Shown in pieces: positions 1 through 9,148 of a DNA stretch of 64,000 bases (positions are counted from its first letter, which is position 1; every line of letters begins with the position of its first letter). Below the pieces are notes generated by a model. It made no database searches, was not told the DNA's origin, and saw only the letters and a list, made by a program, of their open reading frames with translations. A program made the translations under genes and the position numbers. The stretch is from Opitutales bacterium. Its GTDB lineage: Bacteria > Verrucomicrobiota > Verrucomicrobiia > Opitutales > Seribacteraceae. Where the stretch lies: positions 24,614 to 88,613 of the forward strand of contig JAOFTV010000007.1 of assembly GCA_028045305.1 (NCBI GenBank), in the 5' to 3' direction.

Positions 1-211
1 CTTTAGCTCTTAGGTATACCTCTTCCGAGTAAGGATTCGTGTTCTCCGGGAGATCAATCTCAGATTTAATTACATGAAGAAATGAACTTTCATTATTGAC
101 TGCAGCCAATCTTGCTTCCTCAGAATTAAGAACATCATACGGTTGGGATGCAACTTGAGCAACATGGTCATTTGATGGTCGGATAGCCCGAAAAGGCTTG
201 AAATTAATCAT
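1..211 (-). CDS. DUF1015 family protein, N-terminal part (runs off window)
   Basis: Translating the minus strand from an ATG at 211 gives about 70 uninterrupted residues beginning MINFKPFRAIRPSND, followed by VASQPYDVLNSEEAR and SFLHVIKSEIDLP. These match the N-terminal signature of the DUF1015 family (FxALRP, VAAxPYDV, NPxSFLHVxRPE). The biochemical function of that family is not established. The rest of the gene lies outside the window. The start is 33 nt downstream of the csrA stop on the same strand, so it is probably the last visible member of the flagellar transcript, although nothing links the family to motility. Confidence 0.85.
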   Translation of the reverse strand, partial: MINFKPFRAIRPSNDHVAQVASQPYDVLNSEEARLAAVNNESSFLHVIKSEIDLPENTNPYSEEVYLRAK

Positions 212-244
212 TCTTAATTTGGGAGATTGACTGTTTTTAGGAGA

Positions 245-529
245 TCAAGGTTTATCTTTTGCTTTTTTAGCCCGAATTTGGGCAATCAGCTTTAAAGCGG
301 AACCTGCGGCAAGCGTACTTTTGAGCGGAGCTGTTTGTCCCTTACCAGCAAAGGCAGCTGCTTGATTTGAAGATTGCATTTCCTCAAGAATTTCGCGGCG
401 CAAAATAGAAATTGATCTGGGTGCGGAAATTCCAATTTTAACAGAATCTCCCTCAATTTTGGTGATCGAAATCTCAATTTCATCACCAATACGTATACCC
501 TGATCAATTTTTCTAGATAAAATAAGCAT
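245..529 (-). CDS. csrA: Carbon storage regulator CsrA with extended C-terminus
   Basis: CsrA is a dimeric RNA-binding protein that blocks translation by binding GGA-containing leaders. In flagellated bacteria outside the enterics it often represses flagellin mRNA and is sequestered by FliW. Residues 1-50 show the canonical fold, starting MLILSRKIDQGIRIGDEI and including the SILRREI segment with the conserved RNA-contacting Arg. At 94 residues it is longer than the usual 60-75. The extra C-terminal 35-40 residues are Ala/Lys-rich and of unknown role. It lies 17 nt downstream of fliW, the classic csrA-fliW partnership, so CsrA activity is probably tied to hook-filament assembly. Confidence 0.95.
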   Translation of the reverse strand: MLILSRKIDQGIRIGDEIEISITKIEGDSVKIGISAPRSISILRREILEEMQSSNQAAAFAGKGQTAPLKSTLAAGSALKLIAQIRAKKAKDKP

Positions 530-546
530 CGTACCCTCAGATGCAG

Positions 547-999
547 TTATTCCCCGGAATCTGCCAAGTCTAAGATATGGCGTGCGGAGTACTTTTCATG
601 GTTGTTAATTATACACTGCTTCGCGACGAGGGTGTTACGATTTACTATAACTGGGCCTACTAAATTAACGGAAATTTTTGAGTTACCCTCAGATGGCAAA
701 GTAATGATATTTAATATCATGGTGTCATCCGCACCTGTGACTTTAAGGTAATCGACATCATTATCAGAGATTTCAACAGTGTAGTCAGGAATAATTCCCC
801 CAGGTTCGATAACAATAAAAGCTAAGCCCTCTTGACCTCCTTCCCTCAACCACATAAAAGGAAGCTCTTCTTGGTCATAAAATAATTCCATTTCTTTAAT
901 GTCAGGAAAACCAAAAAGCCCACCTGAAACATCAATCATGTGGCTATGTTGAGCACTTTTTTCCCCATGCAAGGATTCCTCGCCTATTTTCAGCTTCAT
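547..999 (-). CDS. fliW: Flagellar assembly factor FliW (CsrA antagonist)
   Basis: FliW is a small beta-barrel protein that binds either flagellin or CsrA, coupling cytoplasmic flagellin level to CsrA-controlled translation. The 150-residue length is typical. The sequence has the FliW hallmarks: a G(L)FGFPDI segment near residue 30, a central FIVIEPGGIIPDY-like strand, and a late NLVGPVIVNRNTLVAKQ segment matching the family's N-hydrophobic-xPIvIN pattern. It sits between flgL and csrA on the same strand. Flagellin itself is not in the window, so the FliW client gene must be elsewhere. Confidence 0.95.
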   Translation of the reverse strand: MKLKIGEESLHGEKSAQHSHMIDVSGGLFGFPDIKEMELFYDQEELPFMWLREGGQEGLAFIVIEPGGIIPDYTVEISDNDVDYLKVTGADDTMILNIITLPSEGNSKISVNLVGPVIVNRNTLVAKQCIINNHEKYSARHILDLADSGE

Positions 1000-1020
1000 C
1001 AGAAAAAATTAAGAATAGTG

Positions 1021-4000
1021 CTAGAGATAATTAAGTAAAGATGTGTTTAACAAGTTGGCACCAACTTGCATAGCAGCCTGGTAAGCGGTGGATATCTGGG
1101 TAAGACGCATTATAGCATCGGAAATGTCCACATCCAAATCATTTGCAAGTCTTTGATCAAGAGCGAGGTGGTATTCTTCATCGTGTGCACGAACGGTTTC
1201 CATCCTTACCATTACAGAAGAAAGTTCGCCCATCTTATCGACAACTTTATTTTCGAAACTTATCAAGTCTTTCTCTGTATTTTGAATTTGTTGAGCCATT
1301 TTGGTTGGGTCATTCTCTCTTAAACCATTCCTTAGCTCAACCATAGAATCCAAAAGGTCTGCAAGTTCAGAAGTATTGTTATTCTCCGCATTCAAGAATG
1401 AGGATATTTTACTATCCTTGCCCACATAAAATTCAGCATTTTCCTTAGAACCAGTGTAAGTAACGCCAATTACATTTCCATTAGAATCTCTGTGGTCCAA
1501 AAAAGTCTTAGCTCCGGAAGCAAATGAATAACTATCTCCCAATCGAGGACCCATGGGGGTGTCAGTTCGAGCGGATAAAGCTTCTTCACTAATCGAAAAA
1601 CCTGTTATGATGAAAGGACCAGGGTCATTAGGGTTTTCACCCCAAATAACTTCAGCCTCAAAGGATTGACCGTCAGGAAGGACAATTTCTGCAACTTTGT
1701 AAGACTCAGGTATGGATATCGTGGTAGGGTCTGATGAGCTATTAGGGAAGAAATATTTACCGGGATGATCCACGCGAAGACCAGTTACTTTTCCATTTGA
1801 GTCGGTAAGAACTTCAACTTCAGCATCAATTCCATTAGAACCGGCAGGTTCTATTTTCACCTGTGCATTCACTTGGTTCTCTGCAGTGAATGAAAGTACA
1901 TGCTCGATCGGTTGAGCAACGGGAAGCCAGACATTATTGAAGATAGGCTCACCCTTGGCTCTTTGCATATCCATATATTCTTGATTAAGAGCGTCTGGAA
2001 CATCTAAAAAGAATTCCTCTGACGGACTTAATAGTGGGCGATGGTAGTCACCATCTGAACCTAGGAATTCATCATCATCTCTATTGTCAAAACCGACAAT
2101 ATCACCATTAACCAATGGTTTTCCATTTGTTTGGCACTCGTAGTATACTCCTTCATGCAAAACAATTTGTCCTTTAAAATAATTTCGATTCGCAGACCAC
2201 TCTGCACCCTGTTCACTTACAAATGCACTAACCTTTGAAAATAAAGGTGAGGAAGTTATTGCGACAGAACTGGCATCGGAAACATCTTCTGTAGCAACAT
2301 AATAAGAATCGGAAGGACGATCATAAATATAATCTCCTCTTTGTATGGGCATCGAAATATCAGATTCAACAATTTTTTCTCTTCCATCTATTGGCAAGTC
2401 AGCTCCAAGTGAAAGATACAATCTTTTGTCAACCGAGTCATATAATTTTTCACCCTTGGGAATCAATGCGGAAATAGGATCAGTATGCTCAGCAGAAGTG
2501 CTTTCATCTACCGAAGGACTTGTTGAAAGAACGACAAAATAAGTTCCACCGTATTGAATGACATCGGAATTCTCCAAATTATCACCTTTAGACTTTATAG
2601 ATCCTCTCGCAAAAAGACCTCCAACCTGAGCTTGCCCATCGGGCAAAGCTGACAAACGATAAGTTTGACTGGATGCATCGAAGGAAACCAACGCTGATGA
2701 CTCGGACCCTTGAGTTTCGAACTTAGCAACAGGGTAACCAATCTCTCGAACCATATTCGCTATGTCGTTAAAAAGCACATTGGCATCCGTGTAAGTGCGA
2801 CTGGCGGAATTGAGAAGAATATCGTAAGTATGACTCTCTGCTTCTTGACGATCGTCAAATAGTTTGCCATCCGGAGTTGTGAAGAAAAACTTGGTTTCTT
2901 GGCCCGTGTTTTTAATACTCCAATCTTCGCGACCAGCATCATAACCAGAACCAACCTCTCTCCAAAAGCTTGAGCTTTCCTGAGTTGGCAAATGGTTAAA
3001 GTTTTCATCGCTAAGCGACATCCATAGTTTGCCATCAAAATCAACAATTTGACCAGATTGATATGGTTGCAGCCTTTTCCATGGCTTTGTAAGTTCGATG
3101 TTAATCTTAGAGCCTGCTTCTTCATTTTGCTGTCCAACATTTAAGCTCCAAGTTTGTTTGGATTCTTTTACGGAATCCCAAACCATGTCCTTTTCAGCTT
3201 GTGTTAGGCCATCGTAATCTGTGTTAGGAAACAAAGACGATGCTTTTTCTTTAGCAAGTGCATCCAACTGGTTAGTAAAGTAACTCCTGCTATCATAACC
3301 AGAGATATATTCCGCTTCTCCGATAAATGTGCTGCCAACATTACCCGTAACTTCCAAAACTCCAGAAGCAGAAATTTGTGCTTTTAAGTCAATATCGTAG
3401 TCGTGGGTATCGCTGGATGCCCGAGACCCTCTGACAAATCCGAGGTAAGATGTCGGTTCGTAACTCGGATCAGTTGGATCTAAAAGACTTGCAGGATCCT
3501 GTACCGTCTGAGAGTCACTTAAAAAATATGCATCACTATTTATAAGATCCCGAAGAACTTCCAACGCCTTGGTTGTAGATACATTAGATGCCGTCTCAAA
3601 AGGACTAATCTTTTTCCAATTATCACTCCCAATTTCCGGAAATGTCCCCGTCGAATCCGTTAAAGCTTCGAAATAACTGATCTTATCGCCCGAGGTAAAA
3701 CGGTAAGCTTGCGTAGAAGCATTGGGAAGAGAGGTCCATAACGATTCGTTAAATTTTTGATTTGCCGAAATGTCTCCATTTGCTTGGACGGTTTGATTCC
3801 CCCAATTTACAACATCACCCGAAGAGTAGCTTTCTTTGGGATCCCATTGGGGAATTTCATTTTCGACTGGTTCCAACCATAATTCCCCACTGTCTTCAAC
3901 AATTGAAAAATAAGCACCGTAGGAAGGAAAAAAATCTATATTGGATTGAGCACCCAAACTTACAGCAACTTCTTTGATTTGACTTGCGTCCAATGTGTAA

Positions 4001-4791
4001 ACCTCACCACCTCCTAAACTGCTCAGCAAAGACCCAACAGGATCTTTGCTCCAATCATGAGAATCTAAATGTGCCTTAACCGCGTTAATATTGGCAAAGC
4101 GAGATTGATCTACCTTGATACGATCGCTTTCAGTTGTTGCAACTTCAACAACCTCGCCAGTTTTATAATTTTCGAGGGCATCATATGTTTTGGCCGGGTT
4201 GATTTGAGCCTGAACCACATATTCTCTACCATTCAACCGATAGACCACTTCATCACCTTGCTTCAAGTAACGTGTGCCAGGCAAGACTTCCAACCCAACT
4301 GCTTGTCCATCAAGTTCTAGGGTTTTCTTCTCCATTTCCCCTAACACAACATCCGAGACAGAGAATTCTGGAGATAATTCCATACCTCCATATAGAGCTT
4401 TTCCTCGATGGGTAGCATTGATGCGGTTAAGTGCCTCCTCAATAAGTTCGTCTATTTCATAACCATAAGTTTCAATTGCCGGTCCGTTCAAATTACTGCC
4501 TGACAACCTTGCAACTTCTTGTGCACGTTGGTTGACTTCACGTAATTTCTCCAAGTTTAAATGGCCGGCGTTAAGAAATTCCGTAGCGTAAGAGGCATTT
4601 CTCTGATACTGGGCTAATTTTCCTTTTTCCGCGTCAAGTTTGATCACGCGTGACATCCTTAGCCCATCATCTTCAGGCAGGGTAATTTTTTGGCCGGTGG
4701 ATATTTGTTGGTCTAACTTTAAACGCTGCAAATCCAACTCGCGAATTCGCTGAGTTACAGATTCTGAAACATTGAGGTTAGGTATGCGCAC
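1021..4791 (-). CDS. flgL: Giant flagellar hook-filament junction protein FlgL with CBM-like inserts
   Basis: FlgL (HAP3) joins the hook to the flagellin filament. Residues 1-130 and about 1140-1256 carry the conserved coiled-coil ends of the flagellin/FlgL superfamily (ISTGQKI and LPEDDG near the N-terminus, DAIMRLTQISTAYQAAMQ near the C-terminus). FlgL is normally 300-500 residues; this one has 1256. The insert of about 1000 residues contains repeats of the form W-x-Y-x2-G-x-V-x4-G-x-x-Y/W...W at about 316-355, 361-396, 571-613 and 865-890. These resemble CBM5/12 chitin-binding modules. The N-terminal position after flgK identifies it as FlgL rather than flagellin. The inserted region should be exposed on the outside of the filament base. 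The module identity is inference from pattern only. Confidence 0.9.
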   Translation of the reverse strand: MRIPNLNVSESVTQRIRELDLQRLKLDQQISTGQKITLPEDDGLRMSRVIKLDAEKGKLAQYQRNASYATEFLNAGHLNLEKLREVNQRAQEVARLSGSNLNGPAIETYGYEIDELIEEALNRINATHRGKALYGGMELSPEFSVSDVVLGEMEKKTLELDGQAVGLEVLPGTRYLKQGDEVVYRLNGREYVVQAQINPAKTYDALENYKTGEVVEVATTESDRIKVDQSRFANINAVKAHLDSHDWSKDPVGSLLSSLGGGEVYTLDASQIKEVAVSLGAQSNIDFFPSYGAYFSIVEDSGELWLEPVENEIPQWDPKESYSSGDVVNWGNQTVQANGDISANQKFNESLWTSLPNASTQAYRFTSGDKISYFEALTDSTGTFPEIGSDNWKKISPFETASNVSTTKALEVLRDLINSDAYFLSDSQTVQDPASLLDPTDPSYEPTSYLGFVRGSRASSDTHDYDIDLKAQISASGVLEVTGNVGSTFIGEAEYISGYDSRSYFTNQLDALAKEKASSLFPNTDYDGLTQAEKDMVWDSVKESKQTWSLNVGQQNEEAGSKINIELTKPWKRLQPYQSGQIVDFDGKLWMSLSDENFNHLPTQESSSFWREVGSGYDAGREDWSIKNTGQETKFFFTTPDGKLFDDRQEAESHTYDILLNSASRTYTDANVLFNDIANMVREIGYPVAKFETQGSESSALVSFDASSQTYRLSALPDGQAQVGGLFARGSIKSKGDNLENSDVIQYGGTYFVVLSTSPSVDESTSAEHTDPISALIPKGEKLYDSVDKRLYLSLGADLPIDGREKIVESDISMPIQRGDYIYDRPSDSYYVATEDVSDASSVAITSSPLFSKVSAFVSEQGAEWSANRNYFKGQIVLHEGVYYECQTNGKPLVNGDIVGFDNRDDDEFLGSDGDYHRPLLSPSEEFFLDVPDALNQEYMDMQRAKGEPIFNNVWLPVAQPIEHVLSFTAENQVNAQVKIEPAGSNGIDAEVEVLTDSNGKVTGLRVDHPGKYFFPNSSSDPTTISIPESYKVAEIVLPDGQSFEAEVIWGENPNDPGPFIITGFSISEEALSARTDTPMGPRLGDSYSFASGAKTFLDHRDSNGNVIGVTYTGSKENAEFYVGKDSKISSFLNAENNNTSELADLLDSMVELRNGLRENDPTKMAQQIQNTEKDLISFENKVVDKMGELSSVMVRMETVRAHDEEYHLALDQRLANDLDVDISDAIMRLTQISTAYQAAMQVGANLLNTSLLNYL

Positions 4792-4799
4792 TTTAAGAA

Positions 4800-7700
4800 T
4801 TATTTAAGAAGACCCATTACAACTAATTCCAACATTTTGTCCAAGGTATTAAGTACACGAGAAGAAGCCTGAAAAGAACGTTGAAAGCGCATGAGGTCAG
4901 CAACCTCCTCGTCAATAGATACGGAACTGATGGATCTTCTCTGTTCGAGCAAGAAATTTTCCACGGATTTTTGATGCTCCAGATTATCTGAGAGGTCTGA
5001 AAGGTTAGTCCCAAGATCAGAATTCATCAAAGCGACTTTTTCCACATAATCGCCACTTATACCCATTTCCGCTATTTTCAGAGCAACTTCATTTGCCCCC
5101 ATGGTATCTGAATTTGTAGCCAATAAAGTATCTGCGGATAAATTGGCATCAATTCTTAAACTAGAAGCAAGATTCCAGGAATTTGCTGGGAGTGCCCGAA
5201 ATGTAAAATTATCTCCAATTATAGGAAGTTTTGCCCCATCCTCTAAACCTTCCAACCGGAAAGGAATCGTTTCATAAGCCATCATTAATGACCGACCATC
5301 ATCTTCGGTGCCAGTGGACAAATCTTCGCCGGGATAAGTAATGTCGTTTTCCATGGTCACATTCTGCATTCTTCTTGCAGAACCATAAAAAGAAAACAGG
5401 TCACCAGATTCATCACTACGGAAAAGAGTCTCCGCTTCATCGCCACCTCTGTAGTAAGGAACTAAACCCTCAAAATCCTCAGGAAAAACCGGGGTAGTGC
5501 TCACAATAGTAAAATCTTCTGAGTCAGCAATAGGCAGCATCATGTCAACCTCCTCACGATATAATTTGACAAAAGCGTCCCCTTCCCTACCGAAATATCC
5601 GTACTCCTCTTCCATCAAAGAATTTCTGCCCACGACTGGACGAGTTAGAATAGCATCAAACCCAAAAAGATACGAACCTGGAACATCGGTAGGGTTGTAA
5701 ATTCCGTTGATTTGCTCAACAAATGAAGAAACCATACCATTTAAATCAGTACGAAATTTATCTAAATGCTGAGTCCTTGAATCTTGGTATCCCTTAATCG
5801 CTCCATTTTGTATATCCAATCTTTTACCATCAACAAATACAGAGTCAGTAGATGGTAATGAATTACCACCATTTACTACATTGAACCCCTGAATCGCTCC
5901 ATCATTAATGACTGCCTCAGCTAGCCCAAGGTTAAGTTCCACTAATGAACTGTTATTTAAGTTATGGCCATTGGGATAGGTTTTTCGAATAATGGTATAA
6001 GGATCATTTTCATCTAAAAGTTGAGGCTTAAAGACCTTGAAGTATTCTTGCCATTGAGTATCTGCAGGATTGAATTCAGTGGGGTCAATATCTGGAGGTG
6101 GCGCAGTAACAATAAAATGAGTAACTCCTCCTTGGTCTCCCTGATTATCATAAAAATAAATCTCGTTTCTTTGGAAACGCATAGGAACTTCTGATTTTTT
6201 GAAATTATCTATTGACTGAGCCCGCTGGGTCATTGCATTGACAAGCAAATCATCACCATTTGATAGGGTCAGGTAATGACCAGCGTTCCTAAGATCAAAT
6301 TCAGGGTTCGGATTTTCTATTAGAGTAGCGACGCCATCGAAAACTTGACCAATTTGTCCAGCATTTCCACTTTGAAGAAAGTCTCTCAATCCAGGAACTT
6401 CAATATCTCGTAAAGTGTCTACATTAAATTCGAAAAAATTATTTTCAAATTTCACGACATCACCAGCTTCATAGCTCTGTGTAAGAAACCATCGTTCATT
6501 CTCGCCAGTAGTCGTTGTAAAATAAGAAAGATCATCAACTTTCCTAGGAGGCGTAGTACCAAGGGCAACCAAACCACCATATTCGTTTCCTAAAACAATT
6601 CCACCTTCATCAAGACCAACAATTTCTGTTCCAGCCTCAATAGTCTTCCAAGCTTGAAAATAGGAATCTCCGTATTTTAAAACTTCGCCCTTTGAATATT
6701 CCCGTGAAACAACTTGGGAATCAAGTAAGGCGACTTCTTCTGCATTTGCAATTAAAGGATCATCAACTGCCAATAGTTTAAATCCATCCAAAACTTCACC
6801 AGCTTTTCCTCCATCTTTTAAAAGATTAGCGGGTATTCGACTGCCATTAGGAAGATCTTTTTCTAACTGATAAAAATTATCACCATATTTGAGTACAGAT
6901 CCAGTTTGGTATACTTGTGCTAAGTCGCGACTTTGCTCAAATGCTAAAACACTTGATGGACCAATTTTTTCGGTCGCTTGATACAATTTACCTTCGTAAT
7001 AAATTTGATCATTCTCGTCAAAAGTCTCCAAATGAGAATATCGACGAACAGTTTCCGGAAATACCTTGCCAGATGGAGGTAACTCGGAAATTTTCAAAAA
7101 CATTTTATCGTCCTGCAAATCAGACCCTGCCAAGGTTCGCCCCAAAGATTGAAAGAAGGCACCACCTTGGCTAAAAACCTCGCCAGTCTCAAAGTTCGAC
7201 AGGCTTTTACCTTCGCCTAAATCCTCTTTAATCAAAGGAGGAGCAAATGTAACAAGTACAGGACCATTCGTGTCGCTATACTGAGTTCCACCATCGAGGA
7301 CTTCGACGAATCCTAAAGAACCTGAAGCGTCGATCTTTGCACGGATTTTGGCACCTGTTCCGCCGTCATTTTGCAGGCTTACTATGTTACCAAAATCCTT
7401 GGTTAAAGTGGCGGTAAAAACGGGAGATTCCTCCGCATTTTCGTTAAGATTTTTAACACTTACAAGTTTTACCACCTGTCCATCTTTATCAGTCGAATTA
7501 ATCTCCCAAAATCCTGTTTCTCTGCCAGTTTTTTCATCTACCTCAGGATCAATTTTAAAGTCAATCAATTGGGACAAGTCTTCGAGTAAGCCTTGCCTTC
7601 TATCACGGTAAGAAACGGCTGCTCCTCGGTCTAAAAGCTCAAATCGTTTAATTTGAAGGTTTACCTCATGAAGTTGCTTAAGAAGCCTGTTGACCGAAGA

Positions 7701-8255
7701 CACCGATTGCTCGACGTTAGAAGATAAAACAGAATCAATTTCGTCTAAACCTTCACCTGCATCGTTGAATCTCTTGGATAGTGTCTGAATCTTGTTAAAT
7801 ATTTCTTGTTTGGCGGTTGCTTCGTCAGGGGAAGCAGAAAGTTCTTGAAATGAGTTAAACAAGTCGTCTAGGGCACGGGCAAGCCCACCTGCAGATAAGT
7901 TACTGTCATGGAAATCATCAAGTCCTCCATCAATCCCTTGGCGATCGATACTTTCTCCAAGAGTTGCCTGTAAAAGAACAAGTATTTCTTTTTGTGCATC
8001 AAGAGCAGATGACTCTCCAAACTCTGATAACAAGCGTTTGTCAAGAAGTGGATTCCTGGCTTGCTCCAAACCGCTATGGTTCAAAGTTGAGGTATTTAAA
8101 CCACCGAGCTCAGAATGCATAGATCCTTCCTTGAGAAGAATCCTTTGCCGTGCATAATTTTCGTCGTCTACATGAGCTAAGTTTCTACCAGCAGTTTCTG
8201 CGGCTTTTGCATGATACCTCAGTGCATTAGTGGTTTTTACAATTTCACCAAGCAT
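4800..8255 (-). CDS. flgK: Giant hook-associated protein FlgK with repeated CBM-like inserts
   Basis: FlgK (HAP1) is the first hook-filament junction protein. The N-terminus has the rod/hook motif AGRNLAHVDDENYARQ, a variant of NIANxNTPGYxRQ. The C-terminus has SIDEEVADLMRFQRSFQAS, the diagnostic FlgK ending. The family is usually 450-650 residues; this protein has 1151. Between residues 350 and 750 there are about six copies of a Y-x2-G-x-V-x-x-Y/F-x-x-x-F/Y unit (352-370, 403-427, 448-465, 519-536, 593-610 and 690-745). The same unit appears in the adjacent FlgL. It starts 18 nt after the flgN stop and is followed by flgL after 8 nt. Export is expected through the flagellar type III apparatus. 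Confidence 0.92.
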   Translation of the reverse strand: MLGEIVKTTNALRYHAKAAETAGRNLAHVDDENYARQRILLKEGSMHSELGGLNTSTLNHSGLEQARNPLLDKRLLSEFGESSALDAQKEILVLLQATLGESIDRQGIDGGLDDFHDSNLSAGGLARALDDLFNSFQELSASPDEATAKQEIFNKIQTLSKRFNDAGEGLDEIDSVLSSNVEQSVSSVNRLLKQLHEVNLQIKRFELLDRGAAVSYRDRRQGLLEDLSQLIDFKIDPEVDEKTGRETGFWEINSTDKDGQVVKLVSVKNLNENAEESPVFTATLTKDFGNIVSLQNDGGTGAKIRAKIDASGSLGFVEVLDGGTQYSDTNGPVLVTFAPPLIKEDLGEGKSLSNFETGEVFSQGGAFFQSLGRTLAGSDLQDDKMFLKISELPPSGKVFPETVRRYSHLETFDENDQIYYEGKLYQATEKIGPSSVLAFEQSRDLAQVYQTGSVLKYGDNFYQLEKDLPNGSRIPANLLKDGGKAGEVLDGFKLLAVDDPLIANAEEVALLDSQVVSREYSKGEVLKYGDSYFQAWKTIEAGTEIVGLDEGGIVLGNEYGGLVALGTTPPRKVDDLSYFTTTTGENERWFLTQSYEAGDVVKFENNFFEFNVDTLRDIEVPGLRDFLQSGNAGQIGQVFDGVATLIENPNPEFDLRNAGHYLTLSNGDDLLVNAMTQRAQSIDNFKKSEVPMRFQRNEIYFYDNQGDQGGVTHFIVTAPPPDIDPTEFNPADTQWQEYFKVFKPQLLDENDPYTIIRKTYPNGHNLNNSSLVELNLGLAEAVINDGAIQGFNVVNGGNSLPSTDSVFVDGKRLDIQNGAIKGYQDSRTQHLDKFRTDLNGMVSSFVEQINGIYNPTDVPGSYLFGFDAILTRPVVGRNSLMEEEYGYFGREGDAFVKLYREEVDMMLPIADSEDFTIVSTTPVFPEDFEGLVPYYRGGDEAETLFRSDESGDLFSFYGSARRMQNVTMENDITYPGEDLSTGTEDDGRSLMMAYETIPFRLEGLEDGAKLPIIGDNFTFRALPANSWNLASSLRIDANLSADTLLATNSDTMGANEVALKIAEMGISGDYVEKVALMNSDLGTNLSDLSDNLEHQKSVENFLLEQRRSISSVSIDEEVADLMRFQRSFQASSRVLNTLDKMLELVVMGLLK

Positions 8256-8273
8256 ATCTTAAAAGCGATAAGT

Positions 8274-8804
8274 TCAAGCTCTCTCACTCAGTTGTGAGCG
8301 ATTTACAGTAGAAAGGGATTTTTTCTTTCCGGTTGAGGAATAAGTTTTTGAGTGACCAGCAGGGTCGGTAGCACCTAAAATTTGATCTGTTACTTCGACT
8401 AACCTTGCCAGTAGACGCTGGTTTTGCATGACCTTCTCACGAACCCTAGTAATAAGAGAGTTGATTTCTTCAATGATGCTCTCGAACATTGGTCGAGTCA
8501 CATCGGGGAAATGAGGCACCAACTCACTAAGGGTCGATCTTCCTGGCTCACCAAAAGATTTAGCAAGCGTGCAAACCATACCTTGTCTGCGTTTTTGGAG
8601 AATTTGACTTGCTTCCATTTGTGTTTGCACCGATTGGTTAAGTTGCAAAAGACTATCTTCCTTTCGATTCAAGATGCTTTGTTGCTGAGCACTAAGTAAG
8701 CCAATGAGACCTCCGTATTCTTGAAGTTCATCACGAAGTAGGTTCAACAACTCCTCCCAATCAAACTTGTATAAGTCCCGGTTTGCCTGAGAAAGATTAA
8801 CCAT
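8274..8804 (-). CDS. flgN: FlgN-like flagellar export chaperone
   Basis: The 176-residue, mostly helical protein has Gln-rich heptad-like stretches (LQEYGGLIGLLSAQQQSILNR), typical of FlgN, the cytoplasmic chaperone that holds FlgK and FlgL before export. Sequence conservation in FlgN is low, so the call rests on length, helical character and position directly upstream of flgK and flgL. The start overlaps the end of flgJ by 8 nt, implying translational coupling. The C-terminal 30 residues are Ser/Lys-rich and look disordered. Its clients here are unusually large, so binding is expected to be to their conserved terminal helices. Confidence 0.7.
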   Translation of the reverse strand: MVNLSQANRDLYKFDWEELLNLLRDELQEYGGLIGLLSAQQQSILNRKEDSLLQLNQSVQTQMEASQILQKRRQGMVCTLAKSFGEPGRSTLSELVPHFPDVTRPMFESIIEEINSLITRVREKVMQNQRLLARLVEVTDQILGATDPAGHSKTYSSTGKKKSLSTVNRSQLSERA

Positions 8805-9147
8805 TGTGATCAGGGTTTAGTTTTTTCTTCGGTGAAGACTGCATTCCATTCAATTGCTGTTGCAGGATAGTAGATATGCCAAAACCTCCACCTTGGGCAA
8901 TGCTCTCGGAAATAGCATCCGTAAAGAAATGGCGATAAAGACGACTTCCCTCGCTATCCTCGTTAAAAACACCTTTAAACATCGGCTTTAAGGCATCGTT
9001 TAAAAACTGCTTAACAAGGACTGACTCAAATTGTTGACTAACCGCAGCATTTTTTTGTTCGTCTGAAGCATGTTTCGAGTGAACCATTTCCTTGAGCATA
9101 GAAGAGTCCATGCCTACAAACTTTGAGCCTATTCCTTCTACTTCCAT
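8797..9147 (-). CDS. flgJ: Rod-capping/rod-binding protein FlgJ, short form without muramidase
   Basis: The 116-residue protein matches the N-terminal rod-binding domain of FlgJ: FESVLVKQFLNDALKPMF, then RLYRHFFTDAISESIAQGGGFGIS. These correspond to the FEa-hydrophobic-hydrophobic-hydrophobic-kxM and GLA/LGIA-type motifs. The C-terminal peptidoglycan hydrolase domain found in enteric FlgJ is absent, as in many other phyla, so a separate enzyme must open the wall. It follows flgI with a 1-nt gap and overlaps flgN. Confidence 0.88.
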   Translation of the reverse strand: MEVEGIGSKFVGMDSSMLKEMVHSKHASDEQKNAAVSQQFESVLVKQFLNDALKPMFKGVFNEDSEGSRLYRHFFTDAISESIAQGGGFGISTILQQQLNGMQSSPKKKLNPDHNG

Positions 9148-9148
9148 A

